A stretch of DNA of 7,878 nt from an uncultured Actinomyces sp. Its GTDB lineage: Bacteria; Actinomycetota; Actinomycetes; Actinomycetales; Actinomycetaceae. The DNA lies in NCBI GenBank assembly GCA_902773415.1, contig CACYEE010000027.1:1-7878 (forward strand). The letters are read 5' to 3'. Positions 1 to 5,475 of the stretch are shown here, in pieces. Under the pieces are notes generated by a model, which saw nothing but the letters and a program-made list of their open reading frames with translations, was not told the origin of the DNA and did no database searches. Each line of letters opens with the position of its first letter. Position 1 is the stretch's first letter. The position numbers and the translations under genes were made by a program.

Positions 1-1074
1 GGCCATCTCGGCGTACATGGCGCGCCCGCGCTCGGACTCGATCCATTCGGGGGTCTCGCGCAGGATGCGGCCGTCCTTGCCGAGCACCACGCGCATCGGC
101 AAGCCAAGCTCGCGCCACCACTGCACGTCCACAAGATCGCCGAAAGTACAGCACATGGCGATGCCCGAACCCTTGTCCATTTCGGCCTGCGGGTGGGCCA
201 CCACCGGCACCTCGACGTCGAACATCGGGGACTTCACGGTAGAACCGAAGTACTTCCGGTAGCGCTCGTCGTCCGGGTGGGCGATGAGCGCCACGCAGGC
301 CGGCAGCAGCTCGGGGCGCGTCGTTTCAATCACGATATCTTCGCCCTCGCCGTGGAAGGCCAGCGAATGATAGGCGCCCGGGTACTCGCGGGCCTCAAGC
401 TCGGCCTGGGCCACGGCCGTCTGGAAGGTGATGTCCCACAGGCCCGGAGCCTGCGCCTGGTAGGCCTCGCCGCGCTGAATGTTGCGGATGAAGGCAGCCT
501 GGGCAACCTTCTGCGCCTTCGCGCCAATCGTCTGGTAGCGTTCGTTCCAATCCACCGACAGGCCGAGGCGGCGCCACAGGTTCTCGAACTGGCGCTCGTC
601 GTCCTCCGTGAGCTTCCAGCACAGCTCGATGAAGTTGCGGCGCGAAATCGGCTTCTGATCCGCGTACTTGATCGACTTGCCGTCGCCGCCGTCATGCGGC
701 GGCACGAAATCCGGCTCGTAGGGCAGCGACGGATCGCAGCGCACGCCGTAGTAGTTCTGCACGCGGCGCTCGGTAGGCAGGCCGTTGTCATCCCAGCCCA
801 TCGGGTAGAACACGCTCATGCCGCGCATGCGCTTGTAGCGGGCAATCGTGTCGGTATGCGTGTAGGAGAACACGTGGCCGATATGCAGCGAGCCGGAAAC
901 CGTGGGCGGGGGAGTGTCAATCGAGTAGACGCCTTCGCGGGAGGCGGAACGGTCGAAACGATAGGTGCCGTCGGCTTCCCAACGCTCGCCCCAGCGCTCT
1001 TCGAGGCCTTCAAGGTTCGCGCGGTCCGGTACCGACGCGCTCCCAAGGAGTTCGGAGTTCTTCGTGTTCGTCAT
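1..1074 (-). CDS. valS: Valyl-tRNA synthetase, N-terminal part (runs off left edge)
   Basis: Class I aminoacyl-tRNA synthetase that charges tRNA-Val in the cytoplasm. The window holds 358 codons from the ATG and no stop, so the C-terminal part (KMSKS loop, anticodon-binding domain) lies outside. The ATP-binding signature PPPTVSGSLHIGH is at residues 55-67 (HIGH 64-67), followed by PMGWDDNGLPTERRV (91-105). That last block is the form found in archaeal, rickettsial and some actinobacterial enzymes, not the GTDHAG form of E. coli. The CP1 editing domain is recognisable from IETTRPELLPA (249-259). The start is supported by a GGAAGA about 9 nt upstream and by the alignment: the N-terminal extension before the Rossmann fold is of ordinary length. 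It is transcribed in the same direction as the LysR gene but 211 bp away, so it probably has its own promoter. Family assignment is very secure. Confidence 0.97.
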   Translation of the reverse strand, partial: MTNTKNSELLGSASVPDRANLEGLEERWGERWEADGTYRFDRSASREGVYSIDTPPPTVSGSLHIGHVFSYTHTDTIARYKRMRGMSVFYPMGWDDNGLPTERRVQNYYGVRCDPSLPYEPDFVPPHDGGDGKSIKYADQKPISRRNFIELCWKLTEDDERQFENLWRRLGLSVDWNERYQTIGAKAQKVAQAAFIRNIQRGEAYQAQAPGLWDITFQTAVAQAELEAREYPGAYHSLAFHGEGEDIVIETTRPELLPACVALIAHPDDERYRKYFGSTVKSPMFDVEVPVVAHPQAEMDKGSGIAMCCTFGDLVDVQWWRELGLPMRVVLGKDGRILRETPEWIESERGRAMYAEMA

Positions 1075-1145
1075 GCCGTCATTCTTCCACGGCGGGTGTG
1101 GCAGGTGGCGGCGCGGTGCGGTTGCCTAGCCCTCATTTTGCCGGG

Positions 1146-1197
1146 GGCATGGCGCGGCGCATCACGTGTGCCAGGCGCTTTTGATACACGCCATGCC
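1146..1197. repeat. 9-bp perfect inverted repeat in the valS leader
   Basis: GGCATGGCG at 1146-1154 and its exact complement CGCCATGCC at 1189-1197 are separated by 34 bp. The spacer contains the palindrome CACGTG (1163-1168). The element lies about 70-120 nt upstream of the valS ATG and downstream of the lysR stop. It could be an mRNA hairpin, a protein-binding site, or part of lysR termination, though no U-run follows. The rest of 1075-1285 shows no gene and no convincing promoter. Function is inference. Confidence 0.4.
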
Positions 1198-1285
1198 GGA
1201 GGCCGGGTTCGGCGGCAGCGCCGCGTCAGGGCGTCAAGCGGCTGGCCTTCTTCGTTCGCGGTCGGCTCCGCCCTTGCGGTCCGTC

Positions 1286-2128
1286 TCAGGCAAGGCGCCG
1301 ACGAAGGTCCTTGGCCAGCTCCTCATGGCGAGCATTCGGCGTTCGCATGGTCAGATAGAAGGTCGCGTAGGCCGAGGGGTCCGTGATCGGCACGGCGACG
1401 CGCCCGGCCGAAGGGTCGCGCATGAAGGCGACGGCGTCGGTCGTGAAGGCCAGATATGTCGAGGAGCGAACCATCTGGGTGAAGATCTCGCGATTGGGCT
1501 GGACGATGAATTCGGCGTCGATCGTATCCTGCACGTGGTTCCACGAGCCGATCTCCGCCGCGAGAAGGAAGGTCTCGCCGGCAAGATCGGCGAAGCTCAC
1601 CGATGCGTGTTCGGCAAGCGGATGGGCGGCCGGTGCCCAGACGAACAGATGCTCGGTCATTATCGCCTTCGAGAAGACTCCGGGCATGTGGATGGGGCGA
1701 AGGGTAATGGCGAAGTCGAGGCTGCCGTTGAGGAAACGCCGCTCAAGGGCTTGCGCTTCGAGGGTCTCGGCCGAAATCGGCGTACCCGGCATGGCCTGGA
1801 CGATCCACGAGGTGAGCATCCACAGCGGAGCGGGCGCACAGGTCCCGATCGAGATGGTCTGTTCGGCGGCATCGAGCCGGGCCAGCTCGTCCTTCAGGCG
1901 GTCGGCGCTGAGCAGAATCTCGCGGGCGTGCCCGAGGGCCAGGCGGCCGGCCCCGTTGAGGGCCACCGAGTTCTTCGTGCGGTCGAAGAGCGCATGGCCG
2001 AGCTCGGCCTCGAGGCGCCGCAGGGAGCGCGAAAGCGCTGGCTGGGACATGTCGAGCTCGTCGGCCGCGTGGGAGACGACCCCGATCTCGGCGACGGTCA
2101 CGAATTGGCGAAGCTGCTCGATCTGCAT
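1286..2128 (-). CDS. LysR-family transcriptional regulator
   Basis: DNA-binding transcription factor of 280 residues, slightly short for the family (about 290-320). The N-terminal winged helix-turn-helix is clear: MQIEQLRQFVTVAE (1-14), AADELDMSQPALSRSLRRLE (21-40; recognition helix about 28-40), then LFDRTKNSVALNGAG (47-61). A linker helix (62-88) leads into the periplasmic-binding-protein-like effector domain from about residue 92 (ISIGTCAPAP), which includes the usual 'LDFAITL' strand (137-143). The effector cannot be read from sequence. It is divergent from the aldo/keto reductase gene with 91 bp between the two starts, the usual arrangement for a LysR protein controlling its neighbour and itself. 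The ATG is preceded by GGAGGC at a spacing too short for a normal Shine-Dalgarno, and a TAGGCT lies 6 nt upstream, so the mRNA may be leaderless. Confidence 0.93.
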   Translation of the reverse strand: MQIEQLRQFVTVAEIGVVSHAADELDMSQPALSRSLRRLEAELGHALFDRTKNSVALNGAGRLALGHAREILLSADRLKDELARLDAAEQTISIGTCAPAPLWMLTSWIVQAMPGTPISAETLEAQALERRFLNGSLDFAITLRPIHMPGVFSKAIMTEHLFVWAPAAHPLAEHASVSFADLAGETFLLAAEIGSWNHVQDTIDAEFIVQPNREIFTQMVRSSTYLAFTTDAVAFMRDPSAGRVAVPITDPSAYATFYLTMRTPNARHEELAKDLRRRLA

Positions 2129-2198
2129 GCCTCCAGCCTATCCGTAGCATGCGGAAAGTGCATGGCGAAAGCTGCATTGGCATTGTTCGTCAGGCCAA
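2124..2198. promoter_or_regulatory. Candidate LysR operator region between lysR and the aldo/keto reductase
   Basis: The divergent spacer carries four TGCAT/GCATGC-type motifs: TGCATGC (2124-2130), GCATGC (2147-2152), TGCATGGC (2159-2166) and TGCATTGGC (2173-2181). It also has an inverted repeat, TTGGC (2177-2181) with GCCAA (2194-2198). LysR regulators usually bind interrupted dyads in such spacers. None of these sites is a textbook T-N11-A box, so the exact operator is uncertain. Confidence 0.4.
2135..2140 (-). promoter_or_regulatory. Possible -10 element for lysR (leaderless start)
   Basis: On the minus strand TAGGCT fits the TAnnnT pattern of an actinobacterial -10 box and ends 6 nt before the lysR ATG. 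Transcription would then begin at or next to the start codon. No clear -35 is seen. Weak evidence. Confidence 0.25.
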
Positions 2199-2223
2199 GA
2201 GGGATGCGAGCATGAAGCCATGA
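2199..2223 (+). promoter_or_regulatory. Displaced ribosome-binding site and 3-codon mini-ORF overlapping the aldo/keto reductase start
   Basis: The only Shine-Dalgarno-like run, GAGGGA (2199-2204), is 15 nt from the reductase ATG (2220) but 7 nt from an ATG at 2212. That ATG opens ATG-AAG-CCA-TGA (2212-2223), whose stop overlaps the reductase start as ATGA. No in-frame ATG, GTG or TTG exists near the Shine-Dalgarno for the reductase itself. Ribosomes may load on the mini-ORF and reinitiate. The layout is seen directly; the mechanism is inferred. Confidence 0.4.
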
Positions 2224-3092
2224 ACGCAAACACTGCAATCCCGAACATCGCACTGAACAACGGCGTCGACATGCCGCTCCTCGGCTACGGCGTCTTCCAG
2301 GTCGAGCCCGCCAAGGCGGAAGCCTGCGTCGCCAACGCCCTGGAAGCCGGCTACCGCATGATCGACACCGCCCAGGCCTACGGCAACGAAGAAGGCGTCG
2401 GCAAGGCCCTCGCTTCCTCGGGCCTCGCCCGCGAGGACATCTTCGTCGTCACGAAGATGTGGGTCTCCAACTTCAAGGGTGCCGAAGCGGCCGCATCCAT
2501 CGACGCTTCCCTTGAGCGCCTCGGCCTCGACTACGTCGACCTCATGCTCATCCACCAGCCCTACTCCGACTATTACAACGGCTACAGGGCCCTTGAGCAG
2601 GCCTACGCCGAGGGCAAGATTCGCGCCATCGGCGTCTCGAACTTCTCGCCCAGCCGCCTGATGGACATCGCGGCCTTCGCCGACGTCGTCCCGGCAGTGA
2701 ACCAGATCGAGACGCACGCCTTCTGGCAGCAGCGCCCGGCACGGGAGGTCATGGACAGGCTCGGCGTCGCCCACATGTCCTGGGGACCGCTTGCCGAAGG
2801 CGCCAACGGCTTCTTCGCCAACCCCGTGCTTGCCGCGGCCGGTGCCAAGCACGGCAAGACCGCCGCCCAGGCGGGCCTGCGCTACCTCGTCCAGCGAGGC
2901 GTCGTCGCGATCCCGAAATCCGTGCGTCGCGAGCGCATGGAGGAGAACCTCGCCATCTTCGACTTCGAGCTCGACGCCGAAGACCTCGCCGCCATCGGGA
3001 CGCTCGACGCCAACAAGCCCCTCATCGCCAACCATGAGGACCCTGACTTCAACGAATGGTTTATCGAGGCCATCTCCTCCGGCCAATGGTAA
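2220..3092 (+). CDS. Aldo/keto reductase (2,5-diketogluconate reductase-like)
   Basis: Cytoplasmic NADPH-dependent reductase of 290 residues with a TIM-barrel fold, acting on aldehydes or ketones. It starts with the family hallmark ALNNGVDMPLLGYGVFQV (11-28). The catalytic tetrad is complete: Asp49 (MIDTAQAYGNEE), Tyr54, Lys79 (VVTKMW) and His112 (LMLIHQP). GVSNFS (138-143), NQIETH (161-166) and the NADPH-phosphate-binding IPKS (231-234) with Arg239 are present. This places it with the DkgA/YtbE-type bacterial enzymes; the physiological substrate cannot be inferred. It is divergent from the LysR gene and followed after 71 bp by a second Rossmann-type oxidoreductase on the same strand, which suggests a small regulated redox operon. 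The start is set by the family N-terminus, although the ribosome-binding site is oddly placed. Confidence 0.95.
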   Translation: MNANTAIPNIALNNGVDMPLLGYGVFQVEPAKAEACVANALEAGYRMIDTAQAYGNEEGVGKALASSGLAREDIFVVTKMWVSNFKGAEAAASIDASLERLGLDYVDLMLIHQPYSDYYNGYRALEQAYAEGKIRAIGVSNFSPSRLMDIAAFADVVPAVNQIETHAFWQQRPAREVMDRLGVAHMSWGPLAEGANGFFANPVLAAAGAKHGKTAAQAGLRYLVQRGVVAIPKSVRRERMEENLAIFDFELDAEDLAAIGTLDANKPLIANHEDPDFNEWFIEAISSGQW

Positions 3093-3098
3093 GACTCG

Positions 3099-3124
3099 GC
3101 GGCCTGCGCCCCGTGCGAGGCCGC
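3099..3124 (+). terminator. GC-rich hairpin between the two oxidoreductase genes (attenuator or weak terminator)
   Basis: GCGGCCT (3099-3105) pairs with AGGCCGC (3118-3124) around a 12-nt loop, 7 nt after the reductase stop codon. There is no U-run after the stem. It could reduce read-through or stabilise the upstream message. Function is inference. Confidence 0.3.
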
Positions 3125-3163
3125 GAAACCGTGAATGGAGACGGCTCGGAAAGGAAAGACCCA

Positions 3164-3934
3164 ATGCGAATTCTGCTCATCGGAGGAACCGGAAGCATCG
3201 GAAGCCACGTCGCCGCCCAGGCGCTCGCGGCCGGACACGAGGTGCGTGTCGTCACACGCACGGCCCGCAGCGCCAAGGCCCGGCCAGGCGCGGAGGTTGA
3301 GTTCATCGCCGGAGACGTCAACGACCCGGCCGTCGCCGCGAAGGCCGTCGAGGGGGTCGACGCTGTCGTCTTCACCCACGGCTCCAACGGCTCTGCCGCG
3401 GACATGGAGCGCGTCGACTACGGCTTCGTCGCCTCCATCCTCAAGGCCCTCGGCGGGCGCAAGGCGCGCATCGGCCTCATGACCCTGATGAACGTCACCC
3501 ATCACGATTCGGGGTACAACCGCTCCAGCCAGGCCTGCGACTGGAAGCGCCGCTCCGAGATGCTCGTGCGCGCCTCGGGCAAGCCCTACGTCATCGTGCG
3601 CCCGGGCTGGTTCGACTGCAACGGGGCGGGGGAGAAGCGCATCCAGATGCTCCAGGGCGACGCGCGCACCGGCCAGCCCGGCATCGCCCGCGCCGACATC
3701 GCCCGGGTGCTCCTGGCCGGCATCGAAAGCGAAGCCGCGGCGGGGCGCACCTTCGAGCTGTTCAACGAACCCGGCGAGCCGCAGGCCAACCTGGAGGAGG
3801 ATTTTGCGGCGCTCGCGGCCGACGAGCCCGGCGAGCTCTTCGCCGCCAGGGACGAACGCAACTTCCCGCTCTCGGCTCAGCCGACAAGGTTCCTGGCCGA
3901 CCTCAAGGCCATTGGCTCCCTGGCCTCGGCCTGA
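3164..3934 (+). CDS. Atypical SDR / NmrA-like NAD(P)-binding protein
   Basis: Rossmann-fold protein of 256 residues. The dinucleotide-binding loop GGTGSIG is at residues 7-13 (GxxGxxG), after the strand MRILLI. VVTRTARSAKARPG (29-42) contains basic residues placed to favour NADP(H). FIAGDVND (47-54) is the usual adenine-contact strand. The classical YxxxK catalytic pair is absent; instead there is YNRSSQACDWKRRSE (118-132) and YVIVRPGWF (142-150), the pattern of atypical SDRs (NmrA/SDR_a5-like, NAD(P)H-binding). It may be a reductase or a redox-sensing protein; substrate unknown. The ATG at 3164 has AAAGGAAAG just upstream. The frame is open further upstream (to 3056), but that stretch overlaps the reductase and lacks family similarity. 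Probably co-transcribed with the reductase. Confidence 0.88.
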   Translation: MRILLIGGTGSIGSHVAAQALAAGHEVRVVTRTARSAKARPGAEVEFIAGDVNDPAVAAKAVEGVDAVVFTHGSNGSAADMERVDYGFVASILKALGGRKARIGLMTLMNVTHHDSGYNRSSQACDWKRRSEMLVRASGKPYVIVRPGWFDCNGAGEKRIQMLQGDARTGQPGIARADIARVLLAGIESEAAAGRTFELFNEPGEPQANLEEDFAALAADEPGELFAARDERNFPLSAQPTRFLADLKAIGSLASA

Positions 3935-3975
3935 CGGGCCGCGGTTCTGTCCCTTCCCACGCCTCGGCCTGACGG
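3923..3975. repeat. 15-bp direct repeat at the end of the SDR-like gene
   Basis: GCCTCGGCCTGACGG occurs exactly at 3923-3937, where it contains the TGA stop codon of the SDR-like gene, and again at 3961-3975, 38 bp later. The first copy, with the next bases, can also fold as CGGCC-TGACG-GGCCG. It may be a small duplication; no function is assigned. Confidence 0.5.
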
Positions 3976-4019
3976 AGCCCAGCCCTGCGGTGCGCGGAGA
4001 GGCGGCGGCGCACTCGTGG

Positions 4020-4025
4020 CACAAT
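4020..4025 (+). promoter_or_regulatory. Possible -10 element giving a leaderless CofE-like mRNA
   Basis: CACAAT lies 7 nt before the ATG at 4033, the distance expected when transcription starts on the A of the start codon. No Shine-Dalgarno is well placed for either candidate ATG (4024 or 4033). No clear -35 is visible. Inference from spacing. Confidence 0.35.
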
Positions 4026-4032
4026 GGACACC

Positions 4033-4593
4033 ATGTACACCGTGCTTCCCGTCCCTTCGATTCCGAATCTGGCCAAGGGCGACGACGTCGCCGCCGTCCT
4101 CGCCCCCGCACTCGCGGCGCTGGCATGGCCCGACGGCTCGCGCGGCCTGGAAGGCGCCGAGGTTGTCGTTGTTGCCGGAAAGATCGTCGCCAAGTCCCAG
4201 GGCCGCTACACGCGGCGCGAGGAAGTCGAGGCCGAACGTTTCGAGGACTTCGACGCGAAGAACCTCCTCATGTTCCGTGCCGTGCCCGTCAAGCTCGCCC
4301 TCTACCGCCCCGACAGGCCCGAAGACGCCGCGGCGCAGATTCGGCGCGGACTCGCCGCCCGGTTCGGCTTCCGCCCCGGCGTGATCGTCACCGGCTCCGA
4401 ACGCGAACGCAAGCGCGGGCGCGGCAGGCGTGACATTGCGCTCGGTTCGGCCGGAATCGCCCTTGCGACGCCCCGCGGCGAAGCTATCGTGGATGCGCTC
4501 GCGGGCATCGGCGGCCTCGCCATGAACCGCGACGAGGACTGCCCGGCGGTCGTCATCCGCGGCGTCGAAGGCATCCTCACCTGGGAAGACTGA
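4033..4593 (+). CDS. Shortened CofE-like (coenzyme F420-0:L-glutamate ligase family) protein
   Basis: Protein of 186 residues (189 if the ATG at 4024 is used) against about 245 for true CofE, which adds glutamate to coenzyme F420-0 using GTP. The two ends match the family: VLPVPSIPNLAKGDDVAAVL (4-23) and VVVVAGKIVAKSQGRYTRREE (44-64), then GVIVTGS...IALGSAGIAL (116-144) and VDALAGIGGLAMN...PAVVIRGVEG (153-180). The middle differs. The segment carrying the family's NAGIDxSN motif is missing, the DxxGRxxRRG motif is replaced by a basic run (SERERKRGRGRR, 122-133), and the stretch before the last helix is short. Ligase activity is therefore doubtful, and no other F420 genes are in the window. 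More likely it keeps the fold for another role or is decaying, yet the frame is intact. No membrane segments or signal peptide. A leaderless start at 4033 is favoured. Confidence 0.7.
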   Translation: MYTVLPVPSIPNLAKGDDVAAVLAPALAALAWPDGSRGLEGAEVVVVAGKIVAKSQGRYTRREEVEAERFEDFDAKNLLMFRAVPVKLALYRPDRPEDAAAQIRRGLAARFGFRPGVIVTGSERERKRGRGRRDIALGSAGIALATPRGEAIVDALAGIGGLAMNRDEDCPAVVIRGVEGILTWED

Positions 4594-4659
4594 AGATTCG
4601 GGCCGCGCAGGCCCCGCGCGCCCGCGTTGCACGAATGCCCGCAGCGGCGCGAGACGGAC

Positions 4660-4665
4660 GGAAGG
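4660..4665 (+). promoter_or_regulatory. Ribosome-binding site that decides the GtrA start
   Basis: GGAAGG sits 5 nt before the ATG at 4671. The in-frame upstream ATG at 4635 has no such site, and its extra 12 residues precede the family region, so 4671 is preferred. Confidence 0.65.
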
Positions 4666-4670
4666 CGACA

Positions 4671-5066
4671 ATGGCGGACACACCAGCGGCAGAAAACTCG
4701 ACGGCCAGGCAGGGCCTGTGGTACCTCTTCGTCGGCGGCTCCTCGGCCCTGCTCGAACTCGCGATTTTCCAAGGCCTCTACTCGCTGGCCGGCCTCGCCG
4801 TCGCTCCGGCGAACATCGTGGCGGTCGTGATCGCCACGGTCTACAACTTTCTCATGAACCGGTCGGTCACGTTCAGGTCGACGTCGAACCCGCTGCGGTC
4901 GCTCGTCCTGTACCTCCTTCTGTTCGCCGCGAACCTCGCCCTGTCCACGTGGGCCATCGGCGCGATGATCGCCCTGGGCATTCCCTCCACGATTGCCAAG
5001 CTCGTCACGCAGGTCGCCATCGCCACCTGGAACTTTTTCATCTACAAGGCGGTCGTCTTCAGGTAG
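4671..5066 (+). CDS. GtrA-family small integral membrane protein
   Basis: Membrane protein of 131 residues with four predicted transmembrane helices at about 15-39, 44-61, 77-101 and 104-126. The GtrA signature occurs twice, at the ends of helices 2 and 4: YNFLMNRSVTFR (58-69) and WNFFIYKAVVFR (120-131), with the conserved N, K/R and FR residues. GtrA proteins are linked to cell-surface polysaccharide synthesis, by analogy with the Shigella phage GtrA proposed to flip lipid-linked glucose. There is no glycosyltransferase in this window, so the partner is unknown. It follows the CofE-like gene by 77 bp on the same strand and could be co-transcribed. It converges on the metallopeptidase gene, with a strong palindrome between the two. 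Confidence 0.93.
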   Translation: MADTPAAENSTARQGLWYLFVGGSSALLELAIFQGLYSLAGLAVAPANIVAVVIATVYNFLMNRSVTFRSTSNPLRSLVLYLLLFAANLALSTWAIGAMIALGIPSTIAKLVTQVAIATWNFFIYKAVVFR

Positions 5067-5077
5067 CCCGGCCCGGA

Positions 5078-5110
5078 TGCCGCAAAAGGGGACAGTCCCC
5101 TTTTGCGGCA
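5078..5110. terminator. Perfect 33-bp palindrome, probable bidirectional terminator and dispersed-repeat copy
   Basis: Two 16-bp arms, TGCCGCAAAAGGGGAC (5078-5093) and GTCCCCTTTTGCGGCA (5095-5110), are exact complements around one A. It lies 11 bp after the GtrA stop and 11 bp before the metallopeptidase stop, so either transcript would form a very stable hairpin. The T-run is inside the stem rather than after it, so it is not a textbook intrinsic terminator. Its core recurs at 5531-5550, which points to a repeat family rather than a terminator evolved in place. Confidence 0.75.
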
Positions 5111-5121
5111 CGAGTGGCGAG

Positions 5122-5475
5122 TCAGCCCCAGCCGAGGTCGTGGATGCGGTCTTCTTCCATGCCGAAATAGTGGGCGATTTCGTGCATGAGGGTCACTTCG
5201 ATTTCCTCGGCGAGATGGTCTTCGTCCTCGCAGAAATCGCACAGGGCCTCGCGGTAGAGCACGATGCGGTCGGGAAGGTCCCCGAAACCGTAGTCTCCCC
5301 GGTCGGTCAGCGCCACCCCGATGTATTCGCCGAGCAGGTCGAGGCTGCCGTCCTCGGGACGATCCTCGATCTGGAAAACGATGTTGGAGAGGCGGTCGAG
5401 CACATCCTGGGGGATGGTGTCGAACACCTCGTTGACGAGTTCTTCGAAGCGATCCTCGGAAATCTCCACTGGCAT
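5122..5475 (-). CDS. Small zinc metallopeptidase (Zincin_1 / DUF1025 type)
   Basis: Protein of 117 residues, the usual length for this minimal metallopeptidase family widespread in actinobacteria. The zinc site is near the C-terminus: HEIAHYFG (98-105), with His98 and His102 as ligands and Glu99 as the catalytic base, followed by MEEDRIHDLGW (106-116), whose His112 or Asp113 could supply the third ligand. The N-terminal half (FEELVNEVFDTIPQDVLDRL, 10-29) and the acidic middle with LGEYIGV (48-54) and DRIVLYREAL (69-78) match the family. There is no signal peptide or membrane helix, so it is cytoplasmic; the substrate is unknown for the family. AGGAAA a few bases upstream of the ATG supports the start. 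It is flanked on both sides by copies of the GGGGACAGTCCCC palindrome. Confidence 0.93.
   Translation of the reverse strand: MPVEISEDRFEELVNEVFDTIPQDVLDRLSNIVFQIEDRPEDGSLDLLGEYIGVALTDRGDYGFGDLPDRIVLYREALCDFCEDEDHLAEEIEVTLMHEIAHYFGMEEDRIHDLGWG

Noticed and set aside
1075..1285. T-box riboswitch upstream of valS
   Set aside because: The leader has an inverted repeat, but I cannot find the T-box consensus or a Stem I with a valine specifier; ..GCAACCGCACCGCG.. is only superficially similar.
193..1386. Long plus-strand open frame opposite valS
   Set aside because: It is antisense to an unmistakable valyl-tRNA synthetase and has no family features; high-GC third-position bias produces such shadows.
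2190..3164. Minus-strand open frame opposite the aldo/keto reductase
   Set aside because: The plus-strand gene has a full catalytic tetrad and family motifs; the antisense product is compositionally odd.
2882..4126. Minus-strand 414-codon open frame over the SDR-like gene
   Set aside because: It spans parts of three convincing plus-strand features and has no recognisable domain.
4635..4670. Earlier start for the GtrA gene
   Set aside because: In-frame ATG without a ribosome-binding site; GGAAGG supports 4671.
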